Source: Bryobacterales bacterium
GTDB lineage: Bacteria > Acidobacteriota > Terriglobia > Bryobacterales > Bryobacteraceae
Reading direction: 5' to 3'
Assembly (NCBI GenBank): GCA_003487005.1
Contig: DNFG01000312.1
Span: 1 to 16,590, forward strand
DNA: 16,590 nt
The position numbers were made by a program, and so were the translations under genes. Positions 5,469 to 12,098 of this stretch are shown piece after piece. Position 1 is the stretch's first letter; each line of letters begins with the position of its first letter. The notes below the pieces were generated by a model. That model had not been told where the DNA came from. It saw only the letters and a program-made list of their open reading frames with translations, and searched no databases.

Positions 5469-7988
5469 CTACTCGATATGAGCGCCCTCGATCCGCATGT
5501 TGTAGAAACTGCGGTACACGAACACCAGCGCGATCACGAAACAAATCACCGCCAGGATGTGCGATAGCGGCGAGTTCGGATCCGTGTGGCGCATCTCCAC
5601 GGCGAGTTCGACCGCGAGCAGCCCGAACAGCGTCGTGAACTTGATGATCGGGTTCAGAGCAACCGACGACGTGTCCTTGAACGGATCGCCCACCGTGTCG
5701 CCCACCACCGTCGCATCGTGCAGCGGAGTGCCCTTCGCCTTCAACTCCGTCTCCACCACCTTCTTCGCGTTATCCCAGGCGCCGCCGGCATTCGCCATGA
5801 ACACCGCCTGGAACAGGCCGAAGATCGCGATCGAGATCAGGTAGCCGATGAAGAACCACTCTTCGTAGAACGCAAACGCGAGCGTCGCGAAGAACACCAC
5901 CAGGAAGATGTTGAACATGCCCTTCTGCGCGTACTGCGTACAGATGGCCACCACCTTCCGCGAATCCTCTTCGTTCGCCTTCGTCGCGTCTTCCGTCAGC
6001 TTGATGTTCTTCTTGATGAACTCCACTGCGCGGTACGCACCCGTCGTCACCGCCTGCATCGACGCGCCCGTGAACCAGTAGATCACCGCGCCGCCCATGA
6101 TCAGGCCAAGCAGGAACGGCGGATGCAGGATCGTCAGGTTCTTCAGCAGTTCCGGATTCAGCTTCTCGGTCAGCGTCATGATGATCGAGAAGATCATCGT
6201 CGTCGCCCCGACCACCGCCGTGCCGATCAGCACCGGCTTCGCCGTCGCCTTGAACGTGTTGCCCGCGCCGTCGTTCTCCTCCAGATTCTCCTTGCCCTTC
6301 TCAAAGTCAGGCTTGAATCCGAAGGTCTTCTCGACGTCGGCTTCGATCCCCGGGATCTGTTCGATCGTCGAAAGCTCGAATACCGACTGCGCGTTGTCCG
6401 TCACCGGACCATAGCTGTCCACCGCGATCGTCACCGGGCCCATGCCCAGGAAGCCGAACGCCACCAGACCAAAGGCGAACACGGCCGGAGCGTGCATCAG
6501 CGCACCCAGACCCTGCATCGAAACCGCATACGCAATCGCCATCAGACCCGTCATCGCCAGGCCCAGCCAGAACGCCGAGAAGTTGCCCGCAACGAGCCCC
6601 GACAGGATGTTCAGCGATGCGCCGCCTTCCCGTGAACTCGTCACCACCTCGCGCACGTGCCGTGAGTTCACCGAGGTGAACACCTTCACGAACTCGGGAA
6701 TGATCGCGCCTGCCAGCGTGCCGCACGTGATCACCGTTGCCAGCTTCCACCACAGGCTGGTGTCGCCCTTCAGTTCGGGAATCATGAAGTAGCTCACCAC
6801 GTACGTCAGACCCACGCAAACCAGCGAAGTCAGCCACACCAGATTCGTCAGCGGCGCTTCGAAGTCCATCTTCTCGGAGTCGCCGTACTTGCCCTTCGCG
6901 ATCGTGTGGTTGATGAAGTAACTCGCCGCCGACGCGATCACCATCATCACGCGCATGATGAAGATCCACACCAGCAATTGCACCTGCACCAGCGGGTCGA
7001 ACACCGCCAGCAGGATGAACGTGATCAACGCCACGCCCGTCACACCGTAAGTCTCAAAACCGTCAGCCGAAGGTCCAACCGAATCGCCGGCGTTGTCGCC
7101 AACGCAGTCGGCGATCACGCCCGGGTTCCGCGCGTCGTCTTCCTTGATCTTGAACACGATCTTCATCAGGTCAGCGCCGATGTCGGCAATCTTGGTGAAG
7201 ATGCCGCCAGCCACGCGCAACGCCGCCGCGCCCAGCGATTCGCCGATCGCGAAACCGATGAAGCAGGGACCTGCGTAATCGCCCGGAATGAAGAGCAGGA
7301 TGAACAGCATGATCAGCAGTTCCACCGAAATCAGCATCATGCCGATGCTCATGCCGGCCTGCAGCGGAATGTCGTGGCACGGGAACGCTTTGCCCGTCAG
7401 GCTCGCGAACGCGCACCGCGAATTCGCGAACGTGTTCACCCGGATGCCGAACGCCGCCACCGCGTAACTGCCCAGAATGCCGATCATGCTGAACAACAGA
7501 ATGATCGCCACCTTGATCGCTTCAAACTCCAGCAGAAAGCCGAAGTAGAACACGATGATCACCCCAATGAAGACCTCCAGGATCAGCAGAAACTTGCCCT
7601 GCGTCTGCAAATACGTCTGGCAGGTGGCGTAAATCAGCTCCGATACCTCCAGCATCGACTTGTGCACCGGCATGTTCTTCAGCCGCGTGTAAATCATCAG
7701 GCCGAAAAGCATTCCGAGAATGCTGACCACAATGCCGATCATCAGCAGCGTCCGGCCGCCAATCCCGTCCAGAAACGTCGCCTGGTTCAGATCCGGCATC
7801 ACCAGATTCGCTTCGCCGCCCGGACGATGCTCGGGCTGCGCGAACAACGGGGCCGTCCCCAGCGACAGAACCATCGCCAGGACCACCATCGAAACAAAGG
7901 CGCGGCTCATCCTGAACCACGCCAGCGTTTGGGTCTTTCTTGAAGTCGCCTGACGCGCGTCACGCGTCAGGCCTGCTGTGGCATACAT
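5469..7988 (-). CDS. hppA: Membrane-bound proton-translocating pyrophosphatase (divergent type)
   Basis: 839 residues from the chosen start. It hydrolyses pyrophosphate and pumps H+ (or Na+) across the inner membrane. Many hydrophobic helices are present, and family motifs are recognisable: IADIGADL (about 267-274), EDDARNPGVIADCVGDNAGD (283-302, a variant of DNVGDNVGD), DSYGPVTDNA (524-533), GAGNTFKA (574-581) and GDTVGDPFKDTSSVALN (about 764-780). K580 sits where K+-independent enzymes have Lys and K+-dependent ones Ala, suggesting K+ independence. Several canonical residues around the first motif differ (no GKVE after GADL), so it belongs to a divergent branch. It is longer than usual (about 660-770) and has a signal-like N-terminus ending near APLFAQ. 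The start was set at ATG 7988 by GGAGG nine bases upstream; ATG 7997 overlaps that motif, and a frame open to 8090 lacks support. It has its own promoter, leader hairpin and terminator. Confidence 0.9.
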   Translation of the reverse strand: MYATAGLTRDARQATSRKTQTLAWFRMSRAFVSMVVLAMVLSLGTAPLFAQPEHRPGGEANLVMPDLNQATFLDGIGGRTLLMIGIVVSILGMLFGLMIYTRLKNMPVHKSMLEVSELIYATCQTYLQTQGKFLLILEVFIGVIIVFYFGFLLEFEAIKVAIILLFSMIGILGSYAVAAFGIRVNTFANSRCAFASLTGKAFPCHDIPLQAGMSIGMMLISVELLIMLFILLFIPGDYAGPCFIGFAIGESLGAAALRVAGGIFTKIADIGADLMKIVFKIKEDDARNPGVIADCVGDNAGDSVGPSADGFETYGVTGVALITFILLAVFDPLVQVQLLVWIFIMRVMMVIASAASYFINHTIAKGKYGDSEKMDFEAPLTNLVWLTSLVCVGLTYVVSYFMIPELKGDTSLWWKLATVITCGTLAGAIIPEFVKVFTSVNSRHVREVVTSSREGGASLNILSGLVAGNFSAFWLGLAMTGLMAIAYAVSMQGLGALMHAPAVFAFGLVAFGFLGMGPVTIAVDSYGPVTDNAQSVFELSTIEQIPGIEADVEKTFGFKPDFEKGKENLEENDGAGNTFKATAKPVLIGTAVVGATTMIFSIIMTLTEKLNPELLKNLTILHPPFLLGLIMGGAVIYWFTGASMQAVTTGAYRAVEFIKKNIKLTEDATKANEEDSRKVVAICTQYAQKGMFNIFLVVFFATLAFAFYEEWFFIGYLISIAIFGLFQAVFMANAGGAWDNAKKVVETELKAKGTPLHDATVVGDTVGDPFKDTSSVALNPIIKFTTLFGLLAVELAVEMRHTDPNSPLSHILAVICFVIALVFVYRSFYNMRIEGAHIE

Positions 7989-8022
7989 CGAATCCATCCT
8001 CCCGGTTAGTCGGAGTTGTATT

Positions 8023-8049
8023 CTCAACGGCTTGGGCTTCTCCGTTGAG
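8023..8049 (-). promoter_or_regulatory. Hairpin in the hppA 5' leader
   Basis: CTCAACGG (8023-8030) and CCGTTGAG (8042-8049) form a perfect 8-base-pair stem around an 11-base loop. It lies about 35 bases upstream of the hppA start within the predicted leader. No poly-U follows, so it is more likely a leader structure or protein site than a terminator. Confidence 0.45.
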
Positions 8050-8092
8050 GAGTAAGAGATCGGAAATTTACACTTCCGTGGCCCAAGCATCT

Positions 8093-8121
8093 AGCATATA
8101 GGACTCGCGGGTCGGAATCAA
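8093..8121 (-). promoter_or_regulatory. Promoter of hppA
   Basis: Minus-strand TTGATT (8116-8121), 17-base spacer, TATGCT (8093-8098). The predicted start near 8086 gives a leader of about 100 bases that contains the hairpin at 8023-8049. Confidence 0.55.
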
Positions 8122-8152
8122 CACGTCATGGGCAAGAATCTGGACGGATTCG

Positions 8153-8182
8153 TTCAACTCCACCCCCTCAAAACGATATGCT
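8153..8182 (+). promoter_or_regulatory. Possible promoter of the BASS transporter gene
   Basis: TTCAAC (8153-8158), 18-base spacer, TATGCT (8177-8182). It would start transcription only a few bases before the ATG at 8195, which has no Shine-Dalgarno. Confidence 0.3.
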
Positions 8183-8194
8183 GGTTGCTCCACC

Positions 8195-9136
8195 ATGGAC
8201 CCCAATCAACGCAAAGGCCTCCGCTTCACCGCCTTCGTCCTCCTCGCCGTCTTTCTCTCCATGCTCCACCCCGCCCCGTTCCTCCAGATCGGCGGCTATC
8301 AACTCACCGGCCTCATCGTCCCCCTCATTCAGATCATCATGCTCGGCATGGGCGCCACCCTCTCCGTCTCCGACTTCACCCGCGCCTTCAAAATGCCCCG
8401 CGCCGTCCTCACCGGACTCCTCCTCCAGTTCGCCATCATGCCCGTACTCGGCTTCGCCATCGCCCACCTGTTCGGCTTTCCCAGTGAAATCGCCGCCGGC
8501 GTCATCCTCGTCGGCGCCTGCCCCGGCGGCGTCGCCTCCAATGTCATGTGCTACCTCGCCAAAGGCGATGTCGCCCTCTCCGTCACCATGACCGCCTTCT
8601 CCACCCTCGCCGCCCCCATCATGACCCCCCTCGCCATGACCCTCCTCGCCGGCGCCTACGTCCCCGTCTCCTTCCACGAAATGATGATGTCCATCATCAA
8701 AATGATCATCCTCCCCGTCGCCGGCGGCCTCCTCCTCAACCACCTCCTCCACGGCCGCGCCCCCTGGCTCTACCGCCTCCTCCCCGTCGTCTCCATGGCC
8801 GGCATCGTCGTCATCATCACCATCATCACCGCCAATTCCCGCGACCAGCTCCTCTCCCTCGGCCCCGCTCTCATCCTCGCCGCCCTCCTCCACAACTCCT
8901 CCGGCTACCTCCTCGGCTATTGGGGCGCCCGCCTCGGCCGCCTCGACGAACGCGCCTCCCGGACCGTCGCCATCGAAGTCGGCATGCAGAACGCCGGCAT
9001 GGCCTCCGGACTCGCCATCAATGTCCTCAAAAGCGTCAACGCCGCCATCGCCCCTGCCATCTTCGGCCCCCTCATGAACGTCTCCGGCTCCCTCCTCGGC
9101 AGTTGGTGGGGCGCCCGGCCTTTGAAGCGCCCTTGA
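8195..9136 (+). CDS. Bile acid:sodium symporter (BASS) family transporter
   Basis: 313 residues, almost entirely hydrophobic with about nine to ten predicted transmembrane helices, matching BASS family length and layout. Family signatures include MLGMGATLSVSDFTRAF (about 49-65, the GxxLxxxDF motif), GLLLQFAIMPVLGF (74-87), VGACPGGVASNVMCYLAKGD (106-125), which lines the Na+/substrate site, and VAIEVGMQNAGMASGLA (about 262-278). Members are inner-membrane secondary transporters importing bile acids, pantoate, 2-keto acids or other organic anions with Na+. The substrate here is unknown, as bacterial members have varied roles, and no catabolic gene is adjacent. It is divergent from hppA and is the last strongly C-rich gene before the composition switch at about 9.2 kb. 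Confidence 0.88.
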   Translation: MDPNQRKGLRFTAFVLLAVFLSMLHPAPFLQIGGYQLTGLIVPLIQIIMLGMGATLSVSDFTRAFKMPRAVLTGLLLQFAIMPVLGFAIAHLFGFPSEIAAGVILVGACPGGVASNVMCYLAKGDVALSVTMTAFSTLAAPIMTPLAMTLLAGAYVPVSFHEMMMSIIKMIILPVAGGLLLNHLLHGRAPWLYRLLPVVSMAGIVVIITIITANSRDQLLSLGPALILAALLHNSSGYLLGYWGARLGRLDERASRTVAIEVGMQNAGMASGLAINVLKSVNAAIAPAIFGPLMNVSGSLLGSWWGARPLKRP

Positions 9137-9150
9137 GTGGCTGCGTTGTG

Positions 9151-9170
9151 CGCTTAAAACACGCTTAAAA
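9151..9170 (+). repeat. Short direct repeat CGCTTAAAA x2
   Basis: CGCTTAAAA occurs at 9151-9159 and 9162-9170, an 11-base period, 15 bases after the transporter stop. Function unknown; no terminator stem is evident with it. Confidence 0.5.
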
Positions 9171-9272
9171 TGCCTTCGGGGACCGGGTTTTGCGCGGTCG
9201 GCGGGCAAAGCGGGAAGATCCGGACTAACTCGTTCAGAAACAAGGCTTTAGCTTGGAAAACAGCAGCGAGGA

Positions 9273-9297
9273 GGGTTCTGGCGGCAGCCGTGAACCC
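9273..9297 (-). terminator. Weak terminator-like inverted repeat after the rhomboid gene
   Basis: GGGTTC (9273-9278) and GAACCC (9292-9297) pair, with an inner GGC/GCC, downstream of the rhomboid stop at 9351. No T-run follows on the minus strand, so termination is uncertain. Confidence 0.25.
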
Positions 9298-9312
9298 GCC
9301 CACAAACGTTTT

Positions 9313-9323
9313 GTACATTGTAC
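9313..9323. repeat. GTACATTGTAC copy 1 (near-palindrome)
   Basis: An 11-base near-palindrome (GTACA-T-TGTAC), 28 bases beyond the 3' end of the rhomboid gene and followed by a further ATATACAAT. The identical 11-mer lies at the other end of the gene (10201-10211), so the two bracket it as direct repeats. Confidence 0.6.
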
Positions 9324-9350
9324 ATATACAATGGACAAAGAATTGAGGGG

Positions 9351-10196
9351 TCAGAGGGCGGCCATCTGGGAGACCATCTTGAACCAGCCGAACATCTTGA
9401 CGAAGCAGAAGCCGACGATGACGAGCAGGACGACGAGGATGGCGGACCAGGCGCGTTCGGCGGGGTGGGTGTCGATCAGTTTGGGCGTGCCGGCGGCCCA
9501 GGCGGCGAGGAATCCGGTGGCGAGTCCGCCGATGTGGGCGGCGTTGTCGATTTGCAGGGGGAGCAGGCCGAAGAGGAGTCCGTATATGGCCCAGCGCATA
9601 TAGACCTGCTTGATCATGGCGGCTTCGGGGGTCTTGTGGATGACACCGAGGGCGATCATGGCGCCGATGAGGCCGAACAGGCCGGCGGAAGCGCCGACGG
9701 AGACGGACTGGGTCCAGAAAGCGGAGGCCGTGAATCCGCCGATCGTGGAGAGGATGTAGATGGAGGCCATCCGCTTCTGACCGTAGAGCATTTCGGAGTT
9801 GGCGCCGACGTCCATTAAAGCCCATGTATTGAAGAGGATATGCATCAGTCCGCCGTGCAGGGCGCCGGCGGTGACCAGACGCCACCATTCCCCGCCCTGG
9901 AACATGGCAATGGGCCAGATGGCGCCGAAACTGATCAGGGTCCGGCCGTCGATGTTCATCAGGCTGCCGAGTTCGGATTTCATGCTGGCCAGTGCGGTGA
10001 CCAGATACATTCCGATGTTGACGGTCAGGATCAGGGTGGTGACAAAGCGGGCGGAGGGGATCAGGCCGCCGAGGAGGGGGGCGGGATCGCGACGGTCGAT
10101 GGCGCGTGGCCCGACGGGGGTGTCGCAGTAGGGGCAGACTTTGTCTTTGGTCGTGATAAAGGCCCGGCAATGCGGGCACATGCGGCGGGTATCCAC
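9351..10196 (-). CDS. Rhomboid-family intramembrane serine protease with N-terminal zinc ribbon
   Basis: 281 residues. An N-terminal zinc ribbon MCPHC...VCPYC (Cys7, Cys10, Cys21, Cys24) faces the cytosol. Six or so transmembrane helices follow. Rhomboid landmarks are WWR (104-106) in loop 1, LHGGLMHILFN (113-123) with oxyanion residues, catalytic S170 in VGASAGLFGLIGA, and catalytic H221 in NAAHIGGLATGF. It is therefore predicted to cut substrates within the membrane; substrates are unknown. The start is given as GTG 10196; ATG 10181 (M6) is equally possible because it still precedes the first Cys and neither start has a Shine-Dalgarno. The -10-like TACAAT at 10205-10210 would make the GTG form leaderless. 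It is divergent from the hypothetical membrane gene at 10290. Confidence 0.88.
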   Translation of the reverse strand: MDTRRMCPHCRAFITTKDKVCPYCDTPVGPRAIDRRDPAPLLGGLIPSARFVTTLILTVNIGMYLVTALASMKSELGSLMNIDGRTLISFGAIWPIAMFQGGEWWRLVTAGALHGGLMHILFNTWALMDVGANSEMLYGQKRMASIYILSTIGGFTASAFWTQSVSVGASAGLFGLIGAMIALGVIHKTPEAAMIKQVYMRWAIYGLLFGLLPLQIDNAAHIGGLATGFLAAWAAGTPKLIDTHPAERAWSAILVVLLVIVGFCFVKMFGWFKMVSQMAAL

Positions 10197-10200
10197 TACT

Positions 10201-10211
10201 GTACATTGTAC
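10201..10211. promoter_or_regulatory. GTACATTGTAC copy 2, possible operator over the rhomboid -10
   Basis: Identical to the 11-mer at 9313-9323. On the minus strand it contains TACAAT (10205-10210), a -10-like box right before the rhomboid start; no good -35 was found. A repressor bound to this near-palindrome would block that box. The regulatory role is inferred. Confidence 0.35.
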
Positions 10212-10240
10212 CGCGCTTGCCGGGAGACTGTGATTATGTG

Positions 10241-10268
10241 TTGATTTTGCAGTGGGTTAGGGTATACT
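10241..10268 (+). promoter_or_regulatory. Promoter of the 10290 gene
   Basis: TTGATT (10241-10246), 16-base spacer, TATACT (10263-10268). It lies 21 bases before ATG 10290, giving a leader of about 15 bases with no Shine-Dalgarno. Confidence 0.55.
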
Positions 10269-10289
10269 GTCTTGACATCCGAACCCGCC

Positions 10290-10970
10290 ATGTCCCGCTC
10301 TCTTCTGACTTTTTTCGGTGCTTTGGTCTCCGGCGCGACGTGCTGGGTCGTGCTCGGCAGCCTGGCCGCCTATTGGTTGACGAGGACCCACGGTTCCCGC
10401 GAAGGGGCCGCGGCGATGAGTGGCTTTTTCTTCGTGGGGGGCCTTTGCGGACTGGTGGGCTTGATATTGGGGGGGTGGCTGACATGGCGACTGCTGGCGG
10501 ACCCCGAGCGAAGCGGAACGGTGGCGCTGGGGTTCGGGGCGATCCTGGTGGTTCTGATTATCGGGAGCGTGATCGCGCTGCGGCCCCAGGTCGTCGAACC
10601 CGCGGATTATCCCGGCAAACAGGCGGTTTTCGAGGTGGAAGTCAGCTTCCCGGAGGGTGAAATCGCGGCTTTGTCCGGGAAGGACCGCCTGGAATTTGAA
10701 CTCCGCACCGGAGAGGGCACCGAGACAGTTCCGTGGAAGAAGGACGGGATTCGCCACGAAGCGGGGCGGGCGATCGTCCCCGGCGATTTCCCCACGCGGG
10801 CCTTCCCCCGGACGAAGATGTTTGCCGTGATGAAGAACGGGGAACAGCGGATGTCGGCCACGCTGAATGTGGATGGCGCGGTGGAGGACACGACCGAGTG
10901 GTCGGAGTGGCAGACGATGGAAGATGGACTCCTGGCGCGGTGGCGGTTGGTCGTCACGCCGGGTCGCTAG
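10290..10970 (+). CDS. Hypothetical three-helix membrane protein
   Basis: 226 residues, not recognised. Three hydrophobic segments fill the N-terminal half (about 4-31, 43-69, 76-97), followed by a soluble domain of about 125 residues rich in beta-type sequence (VFEVEVSFPEGE, RLEFELRTGEG, RMSATLNVDG, RWRLVV), which looks like a beta-sandwich on one side of the membrane. No catalytic or metal motif is seen. A frame is open from a TTG at 10272, but that lies within the predicted promoter/start region, so ATG 10290 is preferred. It is followed 9 bases later by the HEAT-like gene, so the two probably form an operon driven by the TTGATT/TATACT promoter. Confidence 0.7.
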   Translation: MSRSLLTFFGALVSGATCWVVLGSLAAYWLTRTHGSREGAAAMSGFFFVGGLCGLVGLILGGWLTWRLLADPERSGTVALGFGAILVVLIIGSVIALRPQVVEPADYPGKQAVFEVEVSFPEGEIAALSGKDRLEFELRTGEGTETVPWKKDGIRHEAGRAIVPGDFPTRAFPRTKMFAVMKNGEQRMSATLNVDGAVEDTTEWSEWQTMEDGLLARWRLVVTPGR

Positions 10971-10979
10971 GCGGACGGC

Positions 10980-11597
10980 ATGGACTCCGGGACCGCGTTC
11001 GACCGCTTCGTGCGCAGCATGGCGGTGGATTTCGAGAAATGGCACGACGGGACGGGCTACGATCTCGCGGCGCTCGCGGAGGCGGGTCCGGGGGAGCGTG
11101 CGCGGATCGAGTCGCTGCTGCTGGCTCGGGGTGTCCGGGATTGGAGGGATGTGGAGGCGCTGGCGGCGCTCAATTCTCCGGGGGCGCGGCAGGCGCTGGT
11201 GAAGGCGCTGCAGCACGGGAATGCGGAGATCCAGGCAGCGGTGCTGCGCTGTGCCCCAGACGTGGCGTCCCGGGAGGAACGGATCGCGGCGCTGGTTTCG
11301 GCGCTGGGGAGCGCGGAGGTGTTCGGCGGGTTGACGCAGGCACTGCTGGAGGTGGAGGAGTTCCATCCGCCGGAGATCGTGGATGCGTTGTTTCGAGGCG
11401 TGCTGGAGCGCGATGGCGCGGTGGCGGGGGAGTTTGCGGCGATGCTGCTGTATCTGCACGGGCATGCAGACTCGGCGTATGATCTGGCACAGCGGCCGTT
11501 CTTGCTGCGGTTTCAGGAGGAGGAGCGGGTTTCGTTGTTTGTTGAGCTTTGCGGGCGGGTGGGTGTGGATGCGGGGCGGTATTTGGGTGGGGAGTGA
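10980..11597 (+). CDS. HEAT-repeat-like alpha-helical protein
   Basis: 205 residues, soluble, with no signal or membrane segment. It begins with FDRFVRSMAVDFEKWHDGTGYDL, then carries repeated amphipathic helix pairs of HEAT/ARM style: DVEALAALNSPGARQALVKA, NAEIQAAVLRCAPDVA, REERIAALVSALGSAEV and EIVDALFRGVLERDGAVAGE. Such proteins are usually scaffolds or protein-interaction modules; the partner is not evident. The end (QRPFLLRFQEEERVSLFVEL) resembles other uncharacterised HEAT-like proteins, from memory and unchecked. It starts 9 bases after the upstream membrane protein gene and is likely its co-transcribed partner. The coding strand is strongly G-rich, as elsewhere right of 9.2 kb. Confidence 0.7.
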   Translation: MDSGTAFDRFVRSMAVDFEKWHDGTGYDLAALAEAGPGERARIESLLLARGVRDWRDVEALAALNSPGARQALVKALQHGNAEIQAAVLRCAPDVASREERIAALVSALGSAEVFGGLTQALLEVEEFHPPEIVDALFRGVLERDGAVAGEFAAMLLYLHGHADSAYDLAQRPFLLRFQEEERVSLFVELCGRVGVDAGRYLGGE

Positions 11598-11659
11598 TGG
11601 GGGGACTCCTTTCCGGCCGCATTGCGTAAACTGAGGGCAACCGGCCCGGAGGACAAGCG

Positions 11660-11884
11660 ATGAGTGTGAAGTATGCCGTGATTTTCGAGCGGGCAGCGTC
11701 CAATTGGGCGGCGTATGTCCCTGATTTGCCCGGATGCACGACGACCGGGGAGACGCTGGAAGAGGTTAAACACAATATCCGGGAAGCGATTCAGGGCCAC
11801 CTGGAAACGCTGCGCGAGTTCGGTGATCCGATCCCCGAACCCTCCAGCCTGGCTGGTGACATCGAGATCACGACCGCGGCTTGA
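11660..11884 (+). CDS. HicB-like orphan antitoxin-fold protein
   Basis: 74 residues with the HicB partial-RNase-H fold signature: YAVIFERAASNWAAYVPDLP, then GCTTTGETLEEVKHNIREAI, then GHLETLREFGDPIPEP. This fits the family pattern (Y-x-A-x-VPDLPGC, G-T-EEA-N, AI-HLE-L-G-IP-P). A strong Shine-Dalgarno (GGAGG, seven bases before ATG) supports the start. It ends after the core fold, with no C-terminal helix-turn-helix or ribbon-helix-helix, so it probably does not bind DNA itself. No HicA toxin lies in the 62 bases upstream or the 330 bases downstream on either strand, so it is an orphan, as many HicB-like proteins are. It could be a decayed toxin-antitoxin remnant or a protein with another role. 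Confidence 0.85.
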   Translation: MSVKYAVIFERAASNWAAYVPDLPGCTTTGETLEEVKHNIREAIQGHLETLREFGDPIPEPSSLAGDIEITTAA

Positions 11885-12024
11885 GCGGGATTCGGGCGCC
11901 GGGGGGTGCCGGCGATTTGGCGGGGTTCAAACAGAGGGGCGCCGGGATGTTCTATTCGGCAAGACAAGCGGAGTGAATCAGTTGCGGGCGCGGGTGAGCA
12001 AGGTGGGGGAGGCCGGCGGGGCGG

Positions 12025-12085
12025 ACCCAGCGCGCTAGTTTGCCACTAAGTGGCTGATAATACAATAGTTGCTGGTTCGCTGGGT
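12025..12085. repeat. Nested inverted repeats at the left edge of the accessory patch
   Basis: Outer arms ACCCAGCG (12025-12032) and CGCTGGGT (12078-12085) are perfect 8-mers. Inside lies GCCACTAAGTGGC (12042-12054), a 6-bp palindrome around one base, followed by an AT-rich stretch (GATAATACAATAG). GGTTC/GAACC (12074-12078, 12087-12091) adds another small stem. It could be a transcription termination structure or a recombination junction; neither is shown. Confidence 0.45.
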
Positions 12086-12098
12086 GAGAACCGAGGTC

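Noticed and set aside
5586..7943. Long plus-strand open frames across the pyrophosphatase (5586-6635 and 6906-7943)
   Set aside because: Arg/His/Gln-rich shadow frames opposite a clear membrane pyrophosphatase.
8168..9208. 346-residue Glu/Asp/Gly-rich minus-strand frame
   Set aside because: Antisense of the BASS transporter; acidic low-complexity composition is the mirror of its C-rich codons.
9313..9323. CopY/BlaI-type operator (TACAnnTGTA)
   Set aside because: The site is TACA-n-TGTA with one central base, not two, and no copper or beta-lactam gene is adjacent.
9137..9350. dif site or replication origin at the skew switch
   Set aside because: No 28-base dif-like sequence and no TTATCCACA-type boxes seen; the direction of the switch also excludes a terminus.
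9154..10206. 350-residue minus-strand frame overlapping the rhomboid gene
   Set aside because: Same strand but wrong frame; Arg/His/Pro-rich, while the 9351-10196 frame has the rhomboid catalytic dyad.
10257..11465. 402-residue minus-strand frame
   Set aside because: Antisense of the membrane protein and HEAT-like pair; biased composition and no motifs.
11885..12098. HicA toxin partner
   Set aside because: No frame on either strand shows the short dsRBD-like HicA pattern with a GSH-type catalytic His.
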